Source: Platycnemis pennipes
Lineage: Eukaryota; Arthropoda; Insecta; Odonata; Platycnemididae
Direction of reading: 5' to 3'
Length of the DNA stretch: 64,000 bases
Assembly (NCBI GenBank): GCA_933228895.1
Contig: OW121849.1
Span: 123,074,849 to 123,138,848, forward strand
A program made the translations under genes and the position numbers. Positions 24,101 through 33,130 of this stretch are shown here, in pieces. The notes under the pieces were generated by a model. That model was not told where the DNA came from, did no database searches, and worked only from the letters and a program-made list of their open reading frames with translations. Within the stretch, counting starts at the first letter, position 1; every line of letters starts with the position of its first letter.

Positions 24101-27100
24101 CCAAAGACAACCTCTCCTTGTGCACTACATACTTCCCTGGTATTCAGTCCCTTGAACACATCCTCAAAGACCTCTTACCTATCCTTTCTGATAATCTTAC
24201 CACCACCAATATTTTCCCTAAATGCCCATCTCTTACTTTCAAACGTCCCCCCAACCTCTCTGGTATCCTGAGAACCACCAGACCTCTGTCCAAATCCCAT
24301 CTTCTTCCAAAAACACCCCCTTCCCCCTGCAATCGCGCTAGATGCAAAACCTGTCCTATCCTGATCACCCAGCCTCTCCCCAAACAATTCCTCTCTTTTT
24401 CGCTTCCCTCCATGCCTTCACTTTCCTGCAACACTGAAAATACTGTCTACCTTCTTCTCTGCCAATTCTCTCCCGCTTTTTACTTCGGCCTCTCCACCAC
24501 CCCTCTTTGCATCCGTATGAATGGTCACCGCTCCTCTTGCAATAATCCCTCCTCCCATTCTTATTCTCTCCCGGTAGCCATACATGCCTCCTCCCACGAT
24601 TCCTCCTTCAACAACTGTTTCAAGGTGGGCATATTGGCCTCCCTCCCACCTTCAGCGTCTCCCCTCCAACTTAAAACGTTGGAGCAATCACTAATTTGGC
24701 TCTTTCATGCATTCCGAAAACCGGGAATTAACAGGGCTCATTAAAGGAACCGTCTCTCTTTCTTTCTTTCATCTTCTCATACTTCTTCTCATTCCCCCTC
24801 GTCCTTACCCCTCCTTTCCCTTACGCCCACCCTTCACTTGTTTCCCTGACCTTCCTTGCCCCCTCAGTTAGTTCTCTCCTCTCCCTTGAGAAAGGTGGCA
24901 GAGGCCACCGAAATATTGGAACCTGATCTTTGTGAGTGTCTTCTATTTATGTGTTTCTAGACTTTTGCCACGCCTGTGACCAGTTTTATTGTTATTTGTT
25001 TGTCGCTCTGCGAATTTCATGTGAACATTTATATATATATATCTTGGAGATAGACGGAGATATGACAGGAACACACAAAAAAGAGACGAAACACACTTAC
25101 TTTGGCTAATTTTCGGGTTTTTTGCAACCCGTCTTCTAGGCTGTACTTTCTTCGAAAATCACTCAGCTGTCTGATTTTCACATCTCCCCCTCCCACTGCC
25201 TTGCTTCCACCACCTCCCCCTCCACCTGCACCTCCAGCAATGTGGTCTACCAGCTACAATGTAAACATTGCCCAGCATTTTACATTGGTAAATCCTCCAC
25301 TCCACTAAACATTAGAATCAATAATCACCGCTCCTCGAAATTTCATCAATTTCCTGACATGCCACTTTCCAACTCCAAAGCTCATTTATTATTTTACGGA
25401 TGGATGTGCTACCAAATACAAAAACAGAAAGAATTTCATCAACCAGAGCTACCATCAGGAAGATTTTGATGTCACAGCAGAATGGCATTTTTTTTACTAC
25501 AGCTCATCTTAAAGGACCTTGTGATGGGGATGCAGGGACTGTAAAAAGACTAGACACCTTGCAAGCCCCAAGCGACCTCATGATAACCATATATTGACAC
25601 CTTGAGAGTTGTTTCAGTGGAGCAAAGTAAATATCCATTCATGTGTCTTCCACTATATATAGATTTCCCATCACAATGAAGACACTGCCAAGCTGAAGCA
25701 ACGTTTCGAGAACACAAGGACAATTCCATGTACCCATAAACTTCATTGTGTAATACCTATAAAAGAAGGTATAATGAAGTCAAAGGCATGTTCCACTTCA
25801 TCACAGAGTAGAGAAGAGTCAGTGATTGCTATGGTGAGAGAAATGCTGTTAAAAGACATACATGGATTTATTGCCTGTATGTACAACAATCACTCATGGT
25901 GGGTTGTATATGTTGAACACACAAAGACACAGATTAAGTACAGACCAGATTCTTGCATCGACATGGAACATCTCCATCATTTGTCTTTCCTACCAAACCA
26001 GACATTTGTATTGTCGTAAGGCATGCTATTCTCACAAGACTCGATCCATAGACACAAACTGGAAGAACATACAGTCTCCCTGCATCAGACCTGGTGAACA
26101 TCAACAATTTAATTGGAGACTTATGAGGCGAGTTGTTACCACATTTTTCTGTATTTTCATTGAAGCTACCCTGCACATAGTTTTCTGTACCACTGCAATG
26201 ATGTAGCCATATTTATGTCCAAGTTACTCATGAATTATACTGGTCAATGGTTGGCGTTTCATATTTAAGTGGTACTTATACTTATTGCATTTTGGTTGTG
26301 TAGTGATGTAGACAAATAATATTTTGGGCATGATGCCTTACGTAAGCCATCTTGATATTTGACATGCATATAGTAGAATGTACGAGCAATAACATATATT
26401 TTTACTAAAAAAATTGAAGGGGGTGTTTTGAGATATTCATAGTCAAAGACCTCGAGTGTGGAAATTCTTAAAAACAGGCCATGTTGCATATCAATGTAAA
26501 GCTCTACTTTAATTAAAAAAATATAAGTTTCATTTTAGTACTTCGATTAGAACCAGAATTATAGTCATTTATCTTGAGACAGAAATATTCAAATTTCGAC
26601 CAATTTCCTAATTCGCGGACCTGTAACTTTTGTCACAACTATCATTTACTTCTGCAAATTCGTATTTTTCCATCTCTTACTGGGATCATTGAATGCACCA
26701 CATTTGAAAGAAATCTGACAAGGTCGGGTTATGTGGAGAATTGAATTAACATGGAATGATCCTTTTAACTACCACCCACTCATTAGGCCATGTAGTAAAG
26801 ACATTCAAAGGTTTTAGTCATGCACTATTATATGGTGGAAATTAAGAGTTAATTATAATAAAGTGTAGGTAAAATACTCAAGTGTCCATTTGAATGAAAA
26901 AATTGTCTTACCCTCTTCTCCACTTGTATTTACTTGGACCATCACATTGAGAAGGCCCTCAAGTCCACGCTTTTTACATTGGTCGTTGATTGAGCTCGCC
27001 AACTTCTCTGAGTCAACAGTTTCCACCACATACAAGCCCGGTATGCTTACAATTTTATTCACTTTATTACGTTGCAAATGGCCAATAAAATGCCATCGAA

Positions 27101-28065
27101 TTTCTTGGCATTTCTCAAGGATCTAACCAGTTTCGGAAAAAAAGCAAATTCAGTGATCTGAAACGCATTTACTAATGGTAATTTATCACAGTGAATCCTA
27201 CCTCAGGATCATTCGCTTTCTCTTCCAGTTCTTGAACGTAGTTTTCACCGAAGTTCCGCTGCCCAGCGTTGTAAGCAGCGATTATAAGGTCTATTGGTTT
27301 CGTTTTACTAACAGCAACAAGGCGAGGTTCGAACACACTGAGTTCCTTTGCAAATAAACATGGATATTAATTTCTAATTAAATTTAATTAACAAGCTAAG
27401 GATAAAACATCAAATTTTCAAAATCAGATTGTAATTTCGTTAAAAAGAAGCCCTTTCAAAATACATACATATTACTGATTCGTAACACTAGTACTAGTTC
27501 TTTGATAAGCTCATTCTACGTTCTGCGAAATTCCTTCCTTCGTAGCGCTCTCAACCACGTTTACATTCGTGTTTGCCGAAAATGGGAATGAAAGCATTCA
27601 ACGGACGTATAAGAAGGGCAACAATATTATATAGGTGAATAATACGAAGAAAAGGCGTAATAACACCATTGCATTTTTGAACACTGTATATGTTATCTGA
27701 AATCAAACTATTATTCGTTTTGTATCATGGCAAACTCCAAAACGAAAATATATGAATCTGGGTTCCAAATAGAGTGTCCCTTTGCTCCAATATAAACAAT
27801 ACTTATGTTAACCCCTAGGGACCGTTGAATTATAGTTGACATTATTCCGCGCAGAAGGTAAGAATGACATTTGGTACACCACAGCCGAAATGAGGGATTT
27901 CAAAGATTCTAACCGGTGTAAATGAATGACAAAGATTTCCCAACATTATAGTAAACGAAATAGACTACTGACTTGAGCTCTCCTTTTGCTAGCATCTTGA
28001 ATTCTGTCAAGAACAGAGCGTAAGCACCTCACCACTTCTACGTCCGACATGGCTCGCCGTATCAT
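9147..28065 (-). CDS. PLPBP: Pyridoxal phosphate homeostasis protein, 3'-partial
   Basis: This is the PROSC/YggS-family fold-III PLP-binding protein that buffers cellular pyridoxal phosphate; it is not itself an enzyme. Five exons are seen: 27973-28065, 27202-27345, 26912-27122, 18523-18665 and 9147-9245. All have GT/AG borders and the phases agree. Diagnostic segments are [11 protein letters not shown] with the likely PLP lysine near residue 45, [53 protein letters not shown] and [13 protein letters not shown]. The final exon, expected to encode GSTNVR-type phosphate-binding residues, is missing from the window, so the gene probably continues left. I chose the Met at 28065 because it matches the short N-terminus of animal homologues. 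An upstream in-frame Met at 28176 would add 37 residues. Introns 3 and 4 (8 and 9 kb) are filled with transposons. It is head-to-head with UBLCP1. Confidence 0.9.
9577..10517. repeat. Left terminal inverted repeat (941 bp)
   Basis: This is the inverse of 13824-14754, ending at ...GGGTAGCCACCCATG. The middle has a GC-rich block (near 10060-10330) in an otherwise AT-rich setting. Open frames of 61 and 85 residues appear in both repeats only because the repeats are copies. Confidence 0.92.
11071..13672 (-). CDS. Sola-like transposase, intact, spliced
   Basis: The main exon runs 13672 to 11181. Taken alone it stops after ...LQGPVRR. A strong donor (AG|GTGAGT) lies exactly at the end, and an acceptor (TTTTAG) 73 bp on leads to a short in-frame exon at 11107-11071 adding [11 protein letters not shown] and a stop, for 842 residues. 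The N-terminus has a Cys/His motif (CNRHC, then CC about 20 residues later) and a second Cys cluster near residues 420-432 ([11 protein letters not shown]). The catalytic half has candidate acidic residues at D585 ([12 protein letters not shown]), D669 ([12 protein letters not shown]) and D710 ([11 protein letters not shown]). The middle is Ser-rich and probably disordered. Nothing visibly breaks the frame, so activity is possible. The class is recognised; the superfamily name is an inference. Confidence 0.82.
13824..14754. repeat. Right terminal inverted repeat (931 bp)
   Basis: This is the inverse partner of 9577-10517. Only a handful of single-base differences were found by eye in the inner 850 bp, plus the shorter subterminal stretch near 14721. 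Such similarity suggests recent insertion or gene conversion between the arms. Confidence 0.92.
14790..15200 (+). pseudogene. Penelope-like GIY-YIG endonuclease fragment
   Basis: The frame from about 14820 reads [17 protein letters not shown], the CxC..YxGxT pattern of the GIY-YIG domain that ends Penelope-like polyproteins. Farther on is [12 protein letters not shown], resembling the conserved KESHYWPRLIRE-type segment of these elements. No reverse transcriptase is found upstream; the fragment starts just after the Sola-like element. It is a 5'-truncated, decayed copy of a lineage different from the copies at 20-25 kb. Confidence 0.72.
15252..15336. repeat. Near-perfect 30-bp-arm hairpin
   Basis: The left arm (TACTGTCTGAACAATATGGA...) and right arm (...TCCATATTACTCAGACAGTA) are inverse copies around a 17-21 base loop, with one or two mismatches. 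The origin is unknown; it could be the whole of a tiny foldback element. Confidence 0.85.
15905..17330 (-). pseudogene. RTE-type LINE reverse transcriptase, copy A
   Basis: On the minus strand a non-LTR reverse transcriptase is spread over several frames. It includes [33 protein letters not shown], the motif-A aspartate in [13 protein letters not shown], a motif-C relic FAYDIAL (normally FADD), and a C-terminal segment with [11 protein letters not shown] and [13 protein letters not shown] ending AASNQS. The 3' end is a short ATC/GAT simple repeat (about 15905-15925), typical of RTE elements. The 5' end including the endonuclease is missing. Three related copies occur at 30.8, 44.5 and 46.6 kb. 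Confidence 0.85.
17331..17362. repeat. Short tandem repeat at LINE-LINE junction
   Basis: A unit of about 16-18 bases built on CCGCATTACCGCAATG repeats at the junction between RTE copies A and B. It may mark slippage or a target duplication. Confidence 0.6.
17341..17945 (-). pseudogene. RTE-type LINE fragment, copy B
   Basis: Immediately upstream of copy A on the same strand is a second partial reverse transcriptase with a motif-C relic in [11 protein letters not shown] and an earlier segment matching the [13 protein letters not shown] region. It is more diverged than copy A and full of frameshifts. It probably represents a tandem or nested insertion of the same family. Confidence 0.72.
18666..20100. 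other. PLPBP intron 3, unassigned part
   Basis: No recognisable element or exon is seen apart from an AT dinucleotide run near 20063-20080. Short frames on both strands have no familiar content. Confidence 0.4.
20250..20560 (+). pseudogene. Penelope-like GIY-YIG fragment 1
   Basis: The frame reads [20 protein letters not shown] followed by IRMNNHRHS, the VYxxxC...FYIG...R...H pattern of the GIY-YIG nuclease domain, then a C-terminal [13 protein letters not shown] segment. It is truncated upstream, with no reverse transcriptase, and C-rich like the neighbouring copies. Confidence 0.78.
20640..20996 (+). pseudogene. Penelope-like GIY-YIG fragment 2
   Basis: A second terminal domain has [32 protein letters not shown] and a C-terminal [18 protein letters not shown] ending LGLNVSH. 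It closely resembles the terminal domain of the longer element at 24.4-24.7 kb and the fragment at 25.2 kb. It stands next to fragment 1 in the same orientation and is followed by the hairpin/GAAA motif at 21121. Confidence 0.82.
21121..21156 (+). ncRNA. Hammerhead-like hairpin motif of Penelope copy (tentative)
   Basis: CTTAAGAA is followed by stem GGCGG, loop TTGCG, stem CCGCC, then GAAAATTAAGA. The layout (purine-rich strand, GC stem II, GAAA) resembles the hammerhead ribozyme core reported in Penelope-like elements, but the CUGAUGA strand is not intact. The second copy at 24884 keeps the same layout with different stem bases. Confidence 0.35.
21239..21261. repeat. Inverted match to 25144-25166
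   Basis: The 23-bp block CTGAGTGATTTTCGAAGAAA plus GTA, just left of the Helitron, is found in inverse orientation at 25144-25166 beside GIY-YIG fragment 3. Both probably come from the same Penelope family in opposite orientation. Confidence 0.75.
21293..21900. repeat. Repeated Helitron head with ATCGAT-rich spacers
   Basis: The segment containing GCATTACTACACCATTCATC occurs near 21328 and 21570, with a third diverged version (CATCCAATTTCCATGAAGC) near 21834. Between them are many TATCGATA/ATCGAT palindromes. A TG dinucleotide run lies at 21293-21318. Confidence 0.8.
21929..22228 (+). pseudogene. Helitron Pif1-type helicase fragment
   Basis: A 99-residue frame matches the Walker B region and beyond of Helitron helicases: [20 protein letters not shown], then [18 protein letters not shown] (functional copies have AGDFRQ here) and [13 protein letters not shown]. 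The Walker A part and the rest of the helicase are missing. Confidence 0.85.
22664..22733 (+). repeat. tRNA-like Pol III promoter unit
   Basis: A-box-like TAGCATGGTGGTC (22667-22679) and B-box-like GATTCGATTCC (22711-22721) are spaced as in a tRNA gene, with GC-rich stems between. A full cloverleaf is not convincing, so this is a tRNA-derived element or SINE head rather than a functional tRNA. It lies directly upstream of the Penelope-like reading frame. Confidence 0.6.
22720..24744 (+). pseudogene. Penelope-like RT + GIY-YIG, two frameshifts
   Basis: This is a nearly complete Penelope-like polyprotein. In order: an N-terminal segment ending [10 protein letters not shown]; a fingers region with [10 protein letters not shown] and [16 protein letters not shown]; motif A in [13 protein letters not shown]; motif B in [16 protein letters not shown]; motif C in [13 protein letters not shown]; the thumb side with [20 protein letters not shown]; and a C-terminal GIY-YIG domain ([25 protein letters not shown]) ending GINRAH. 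Catalytic YIDD is intact. The frame breaks near 22965, and at 23761-23804 where a 22-bp tandem duplication shifts it. The frame downstream of 23805 is open for over 300 codons. The copy is therefore young but disabled. Confidence 0.88.
23761..23804 (+). repeat. 22-bp tandem duplication in RT frame
   Basis: ATATCTCCTCTTCCAACATC plus AC occurs twice head-to-tail (23761-23782, 23783-23804). Because 22 is not a multiple of three, it is the direct cause of the second frameshift in the Penelope-like reading frame. Confidence 0.93.
24884..24926 (+). ncRNA. Hammerhead-like hairpin motif of Penelope copy (tentative)
   Basis: CTTGAGAAA is followed by stem GGTGGC, loop AGAG, stem GCCACC and GAAATATTGG. 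It lies about 140 bp after the stop codon of the Penelope-like element, where these elements carry ribozyme-like motifs. It shares its layout with 21121 although the stem bases differ, which looks like covariation. The catalytic CUGAUGA is not exact, so activity is doubtful. Confidence 0.4.
25170..25345 (+). pseudogene. Penelope-like GIY-YIG fragment 3
   Basis: The frame reads [20 protein letters not shown] and IRINNHRSS, almost the same as fragment 2. The copy is cut at about 25337, where Sola-like transposase remnants begin. Confidence 0.82.
25372..26762 (+). pseudogene. Decayed relative of the Sola-like transposon
   Basis: From 25385 the frame reads [32 protein letters not shown], then with a frame change [15 protein letters not shown]. 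These align with [11 protein letters not shown]...[14 protein letters not shown]...[16 protein letters not shown] of the intact element at 11-13 kb. A further segment (25774-26019, [18 protein letters not shown]) resembles the extra C-terminal domain seen in some such transposases and absent from the intact copy. The region ends ATGGAATGATCC at 26762, like the intact element's terminus. The N-terminal half is lost. Confidence 0.68.
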
Positions 28066-28674
28066 TTGGAAGTCATTCGAAAATTTCAAATGGTGAAGCC
28101 GTGGCAAAAATTTAAAAGAGCAAATTACGGAAATGGCATAAGCACTACATGTTAAAATACTCCTCCCTACACGCATTAAATAGCGTAATAAATATAAAAA
28201 AATAACTTCCTTAACCTTGAACTATGCTGAATGGAAAAAACTTTGTCAGCATACAAATACATATCAATTGCTTCTAATATATTTTCCTAATGTTTATTTC
28301 ATGGATAGTCTTATTTTCAATCATCCCGTATGTCAAATATTCGAAATCAAATTTTTGAAAAGAAATATTATCATGACTAGCGCCATTTCTTCGAACGGCC
28401 ATTCTTAAGAAACACTTGACAAATGAAATCCAAATTAAAAATATCGTTTGTCAGTTGCTTGTTCCGCTTGTTTGTGTTTTGGAAATGATCGTGGGATGTA
28501 TACAATGGTGTTAAAGTGATTTCTGTGGGAATGATTATTATTTCAGCCCTGTAAAAGTCGGTGATTTTTCATTTCATAGTTTCAGTCAGGTATACCTAGT
28601 TTACTGTTTACCCTTTTTATTGGATGACAGATGACTTCCGTTCCCAAACATTAGTTTGAAATATATATCAGGCA
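28066..28674. promoter_or_regulatory. Shared head-to-head promoter, PLPBP / UBLCP1
   Basis: The start codons of PLPBP (minus) and UBLCP1 (plus) are 609 bp apart with no other gene or recognised repeat between, so this interval must hold both promoters and 5' UTRs. I see no convincing TATA box at a defined start. If the alternative PLPBP Met at 28176 is used, the interval shrinks to about 500 bp. Confidence 0.6.
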
Positions 28675-31600
28675 ATGGAGGAGAAGAAAATAATCGTGAA
28701 ATGGAGCGGCAAAGAGTACGAGCTCTGCAGTCTTTCCGATTCAGATTCTGTCTTGACCCTGAAGGAGGCAATTCATAAAGAAACCGGTGTTCGACCTGAA
28801 AGGCAGAAGTTATTGAATTTGAAGTATAAAGGTAAGTTCTTGGAGCCTAGAATTTTTATATAGCGGTCGTTAGTTCTAAATTAATAATAGCTCAAAAATT
28901 CCATTCTCATTAATAGGGAAGTCTCCTGATGATGATTGCCAGCTCTCTCTATTGAAGTTAAAGCCGGGGTTTAAAATTATGATGATGGGGTCCTTGGAAG
29001 AAGATATTGCCGACGCAAGTAGTCCTCCTGAAGACATGCCCGAGGTAGTGAATGACCTAGACATAGAAGAGGATGAAGTAGCTATCGAAAACCGAGAAGA
29101 ATACTTAGCCAAGGTATGCCTCCAATATTGGCCATTCCTAGTTTCCTTGAAAACTTGAGTGGTTTTAATGTACCTACTATACAATGACTTATCTTTACAT
29201 TCACTGCAGATTGAACGGCGAATTAGAGAATATAAAATTAAAATGATCAATGAACCAAGGCCTGGAAAAAAATTACTGGTACTGGATATAGATTACACCT
29301 TGTTTGATCATAGATCTTCAGCTGAGTCTGGTTACGAGTTGATGAGGCCATACCTACATGAATTCCTTACTTCTGCGTATGAGGTGATGCATTTTTCAAT
29401 CATATTTATTTGTATATTACTATCTTACAATTTTTTAAAATAGTATTCTAATTGTTTTTTTTTCAGGATTATGACATTGTGATATGGTCAGCCACAAGCA
29501 TGAAGTGGATTGAAGAGAAAATGAAGTTGCTGGGAGTCTCAACACATACTGACTATAAAATAATGTTTCACTTGGATAGCTTGGCAATGATCTCAATACA
29601 TACCCCAAAATACGGTGTTTTTGATGTAAGTTTTATAAGTGTAAAATTGCATGCTGATGTATAGTTAGGGAGAATTTCAGCCTCTCCGATCAGTTTTGGT
29701 TATTATCATAAATAGTTATTACTATCAATGTCAAAATGCACAGCTGGTGGAATGTCTTTCCTTGTTTGTCACGATGGTCGGATTCTCATTAAGTTGTAAT
29801 ATTCATTTCAGTAATTTTAACTGTGATCAATCATTTCGACTTAATTGTTTTTGTCATTTATGATTAGGTATGTCTTGTTGTTGTCCATGGCCTCACATTT
29901 TGTATGGCAGTTGATATAGCTATTATAATTATTTGTTTATGTCCTGTAATTTCTTATTCACTATCTATTCTATCTGTATTCACTATCTATTCACTATTCG
30001 ATAATTATCCAACCTGACCTGCAGATTGAATTGTTACCGTAAGTGCTTGTGAGCTTTTATCTAAATGGGATATACCTTACTACAGATGAAATTACTTTTT
30101 TTGCATTGTTAAATGGAGTTAGGTGATAGATTGCTGTTCTTTTGATAATGATATAAGGTTCAGTATTTTGACAGTTGTCTTAATGGCAAGGAAATTGATA
30201 GGGGCAAGCCTTGATCACAGGGCTAATAAATACAACAGGAGAGTTTAAGCAAAAATGTTATGCCTCTTAACAGTTGATGGTGTTAATGTTAAAAACTGGT
30301 TTTTGTAGTAGAGACAAGACACTGTTATGAAAGCAAGTATTATCCTATTATTAACTGTGAAATAGACATGAACTGAGGAGATGGAGCACTGAGTGTGATC
30401 AAGGATCAAATCAAATGCAGGGATCAACACACTCCCATCTTTGAAATAGTTTGCGAGATTTAGATGGATAATGCATTCCATTTTTAAACCTTTACCTTTT
30501 TACTACTGTTGGTTACTTAAGTACAGTAATTTTGCCATTATGAAATCAAGAAAATAGAAACTGAGAATATTATTTTTTTGGTGTTTTAAATATTATTTTA
30601 TTTATCATTAGTTAACAGTAATACTATACACTGAAATATATGAAAAAGGTCACTCACAAAACCATACTGGCATGTTTTGGTGGTCTTTGTGAACGTAAGA
30701 GAGGTGGGTCAGTGGGGATGGGCAGGAAAGGATCTGACTGGAGGAAAGGGTGTGTCAGGAATGGTGGTGAAACTTTGTTCTCAATGGGTGAGGTTGAGTC
30801 TGAGGGGCTAGAGAAATGTGGATGAAGAACCTATGCGAAGATGCACAAATCAACCTTGTACTTGGAAAGGTGGAAGCTGCCTATAGGATAGTGAGGAACC
30901 GTTTCAAGGACGGAGCGCAAGATGCAATGCCATAAGGGAGAAGAATGGAGAACTTTTGATTGAAAATGAATAGAAGGGAAGAATATCTGGAGGAGTTATA
31001 CAAAGGTAACAATCTCAGCATGAAAGTGATCAAAGATGATAGTGAATTTAGATGGATGATATGTGAGCATCAATATTAAGATCGGAATTTGATGCAGCAG
31101 TAAGGGAACTTCGGATGGGTGAGGCTTCTGGAATTGATGATATTCTTTCAGAGCTAATTAAAAATGCAGGAGAGAAGACATTAACCTGTCTTTACAAAAC
31201 CATCTGCGATATGAACTCAACAGGAGTAATACTTTCTCAGGGACTTTGAGAAAAAAATCATCATTCCTATTCTCAAAAAGAAGAGAGCAGAGAAGTGCCA
31301 GAATTTTAACACTATAAGACTGATGACACATGCATCAAAGGTATTGACAAGGATCATCTACAGAAGAACAGAACGATAAGCTGTGGAGTCTCTAGATAAA
31401 AATCAATTTGGATTCAAGAAAAGTAAGGGTACAAGAGAAGCAATATTGGACCTTAGACTGATCATAGAGAGGAGAAGGAAAAACCGATGTTCATTGCATT
31501 TGTATATTTAGAGAAGGCGTTTGACAACATGGATTGTAATTTATGCTTGGAATTCTGAAAGGAATTGGAATCTCCTACAATGACTGAAGAATTATCCACA

Positions 31601-32736
31601 GTTTGTATAAAAACCAAGTAGCTGTGATTAAATCTGGACCCAGCTGTGATGATTCATTCAAATTTTACTCTATCAAATGATAGAGTACAATTTGAATGAA
31701 TTTAGAAGGAAAATACTTATTTGGTATTCAGCTCACCGTCACCAAATTACTGACTTTATCTAATGGCCTGAAATTCATTAACTGTAGTCTTAAGGCAAAG
31801 TCTGATGCTGACATTGACCAAATAAAATTCAGTATGATTTTCTGTAAACTTTTTAGTCAGAAATAACTACTCTATATACCAGAATATCACTGTACAAGTA
31901 ATCCAACTTTGCTCACTATTCACATGCTATACAGCATCTCTGAAAGTCACCCACAAATAGTATGAAAGGAGATTTAGTAATTCATTTACACTCTTGTTTT
32001 CTCATCAAAGATGAATGCATTTGTGTTCCTAGAAAAGAATATGTGAACCTACCATTATTTATGCCCTTCCACATGCTCTTGTGATGATGTTATATTAGGG
32101 GGCACATATAGCTATTTGATGGATGTGATGTATTGCAAGGGGGTACATATAGCTATTGATGACAAAATTTCACCACTGAAATAGAATATCATCCTGTTCA
32201 GTCTTATGTCTTCTATACATGGTTCTACACTATAAAGTGTTTTTGAATACCCTCTGTACAAAGAACCCATTACTTTCTTATGCTTGATGATGAAATTTGG
32301 TTTAAATTTCATGAATTATATCGTTGTTACATAATGAATTACCCTTGTATCTTAAACACCATTCTGTAGTTTTTTTGGTCTAATATGTTTTAAAATTTGT
32401 CCATTTGTGCAGGTGAAACCACTGGGAGTCATTTGGGGAAAGTTTAGCCAGTACTCCAACAAGAATACTATTATGTTTGATGATATTAGAAGAAACTTTC
32501 TGATGAATCCCCAAACTGGCCTGAAAATTCGCCCATTTCGGCAGGCTCACCTCAACCGAGCTGCTGACACGGAACTCTTGCGATTGGCCAAATATCTTCG
32601 GGAGATAGCATTACTGGATGATTTCACATGTTTAAACCACAAGCACTGGGAGAAGTATAAGCCACCAAGATCAGGAGAAAGCCGAAGGGCACGTGAACGT
32701 GATCGAGAGAGAGAGCGAGGTGGAGGAGAAAGTTAG
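28675..32736 (+). CDS. UBLCP1: Ubiquitin-like domain CTD phosphatase 1
   Basis: This nuclear phosphatase of the HAD/FCP1 group binds the proteasome through a ubiquitin-like domain and dephosphorylates it. Five exons (28675-28831, 28917-29113, 29210-29383, 29467-29625, 32413-32736) splice in phase to 336 residues; the human protein has 318. The ubiquitin-like domain is residues 1 to about 80 ([30 protein letters not shown]). The catalytic DxDxT is D144-I-D146-Y-T148 ([14 protein letters not shown]), followed by [14 protein letters not shown] and [16 protein letters not shown]. The second acidic pair is D252-D253 ([16 protein letters not shown]). The C-terminus carries an extra Arg/Glu/Asp-rich tail. 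Intron 4 (2.8 kb) holds an RTE LINE fragment and a hairpin. It is divergent from PLPBP and convergent with UVSSA. Confidence 0.96.
30840..31660 (+). pseudogene. RTE-type LINE fragment, copy C, in UBLCP1 intron 4
   Basis: Broken frames give [39 protein letters not shown] and [14 protein letters not shown] remnants, the same reverse transcriptase region as copy A at 16-17 kb. The fragment stops at ATCTGGACCCAGCTGTGATG, the same point where copies A and D continue, and a hairpin follows. It is non-functional and in the sense direction of the host intron. Confidence 0.82.
31659..31709. repeat. Perfect-arm hairpin at end of LINE copy C
   Basis: ATTCATTCAAATT...ACTCTATCA and its inverse TGATAGAGT...AATTTGAATGAAT surround a 2-3 base centre. 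Arms are about 23 bp with one or two mismatches. It begins right where the RTE homology ends. Confidence 0.85.
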
Positions 32737-33130
32737 TGCTCTCAAATCAAATTACATCTCTTCAACAACATTGGATATGATGAGGATTTAGCCATGCAGC
32801 GCTAATCTTGCTGAACAACCTGTCCAGCTGCACTTGACCAGAAACATCTCCTCAGTAGCAGTTTAACAGTCAAGTTTATCTGCAAAGAATTATTTAAGGC
32901 AACAATGAAATTGAATGAATCTTCTCTTTCTTTGTACAACAATGTAATCTCACTCATTCCATTCTCATCCAATATAAAACATATTTTGTTCAGAATAATA
33001 TAATGCAAAAGTTATTATCTATGGTGGTACTTCACAAAGCCTACCTCAATCATCCTTGTTTCCAAAAGGCACTGAGTTAACTTCTCATTAAAAAGACATG
33101 TGCAGCAAGTAGAATCATCTTTCTAGGACA

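Noticed and set aside
24144..24434. 96-residue minus-strand frame
   Set aside because: Shadow of the C-rich Penelope-like coding strand.
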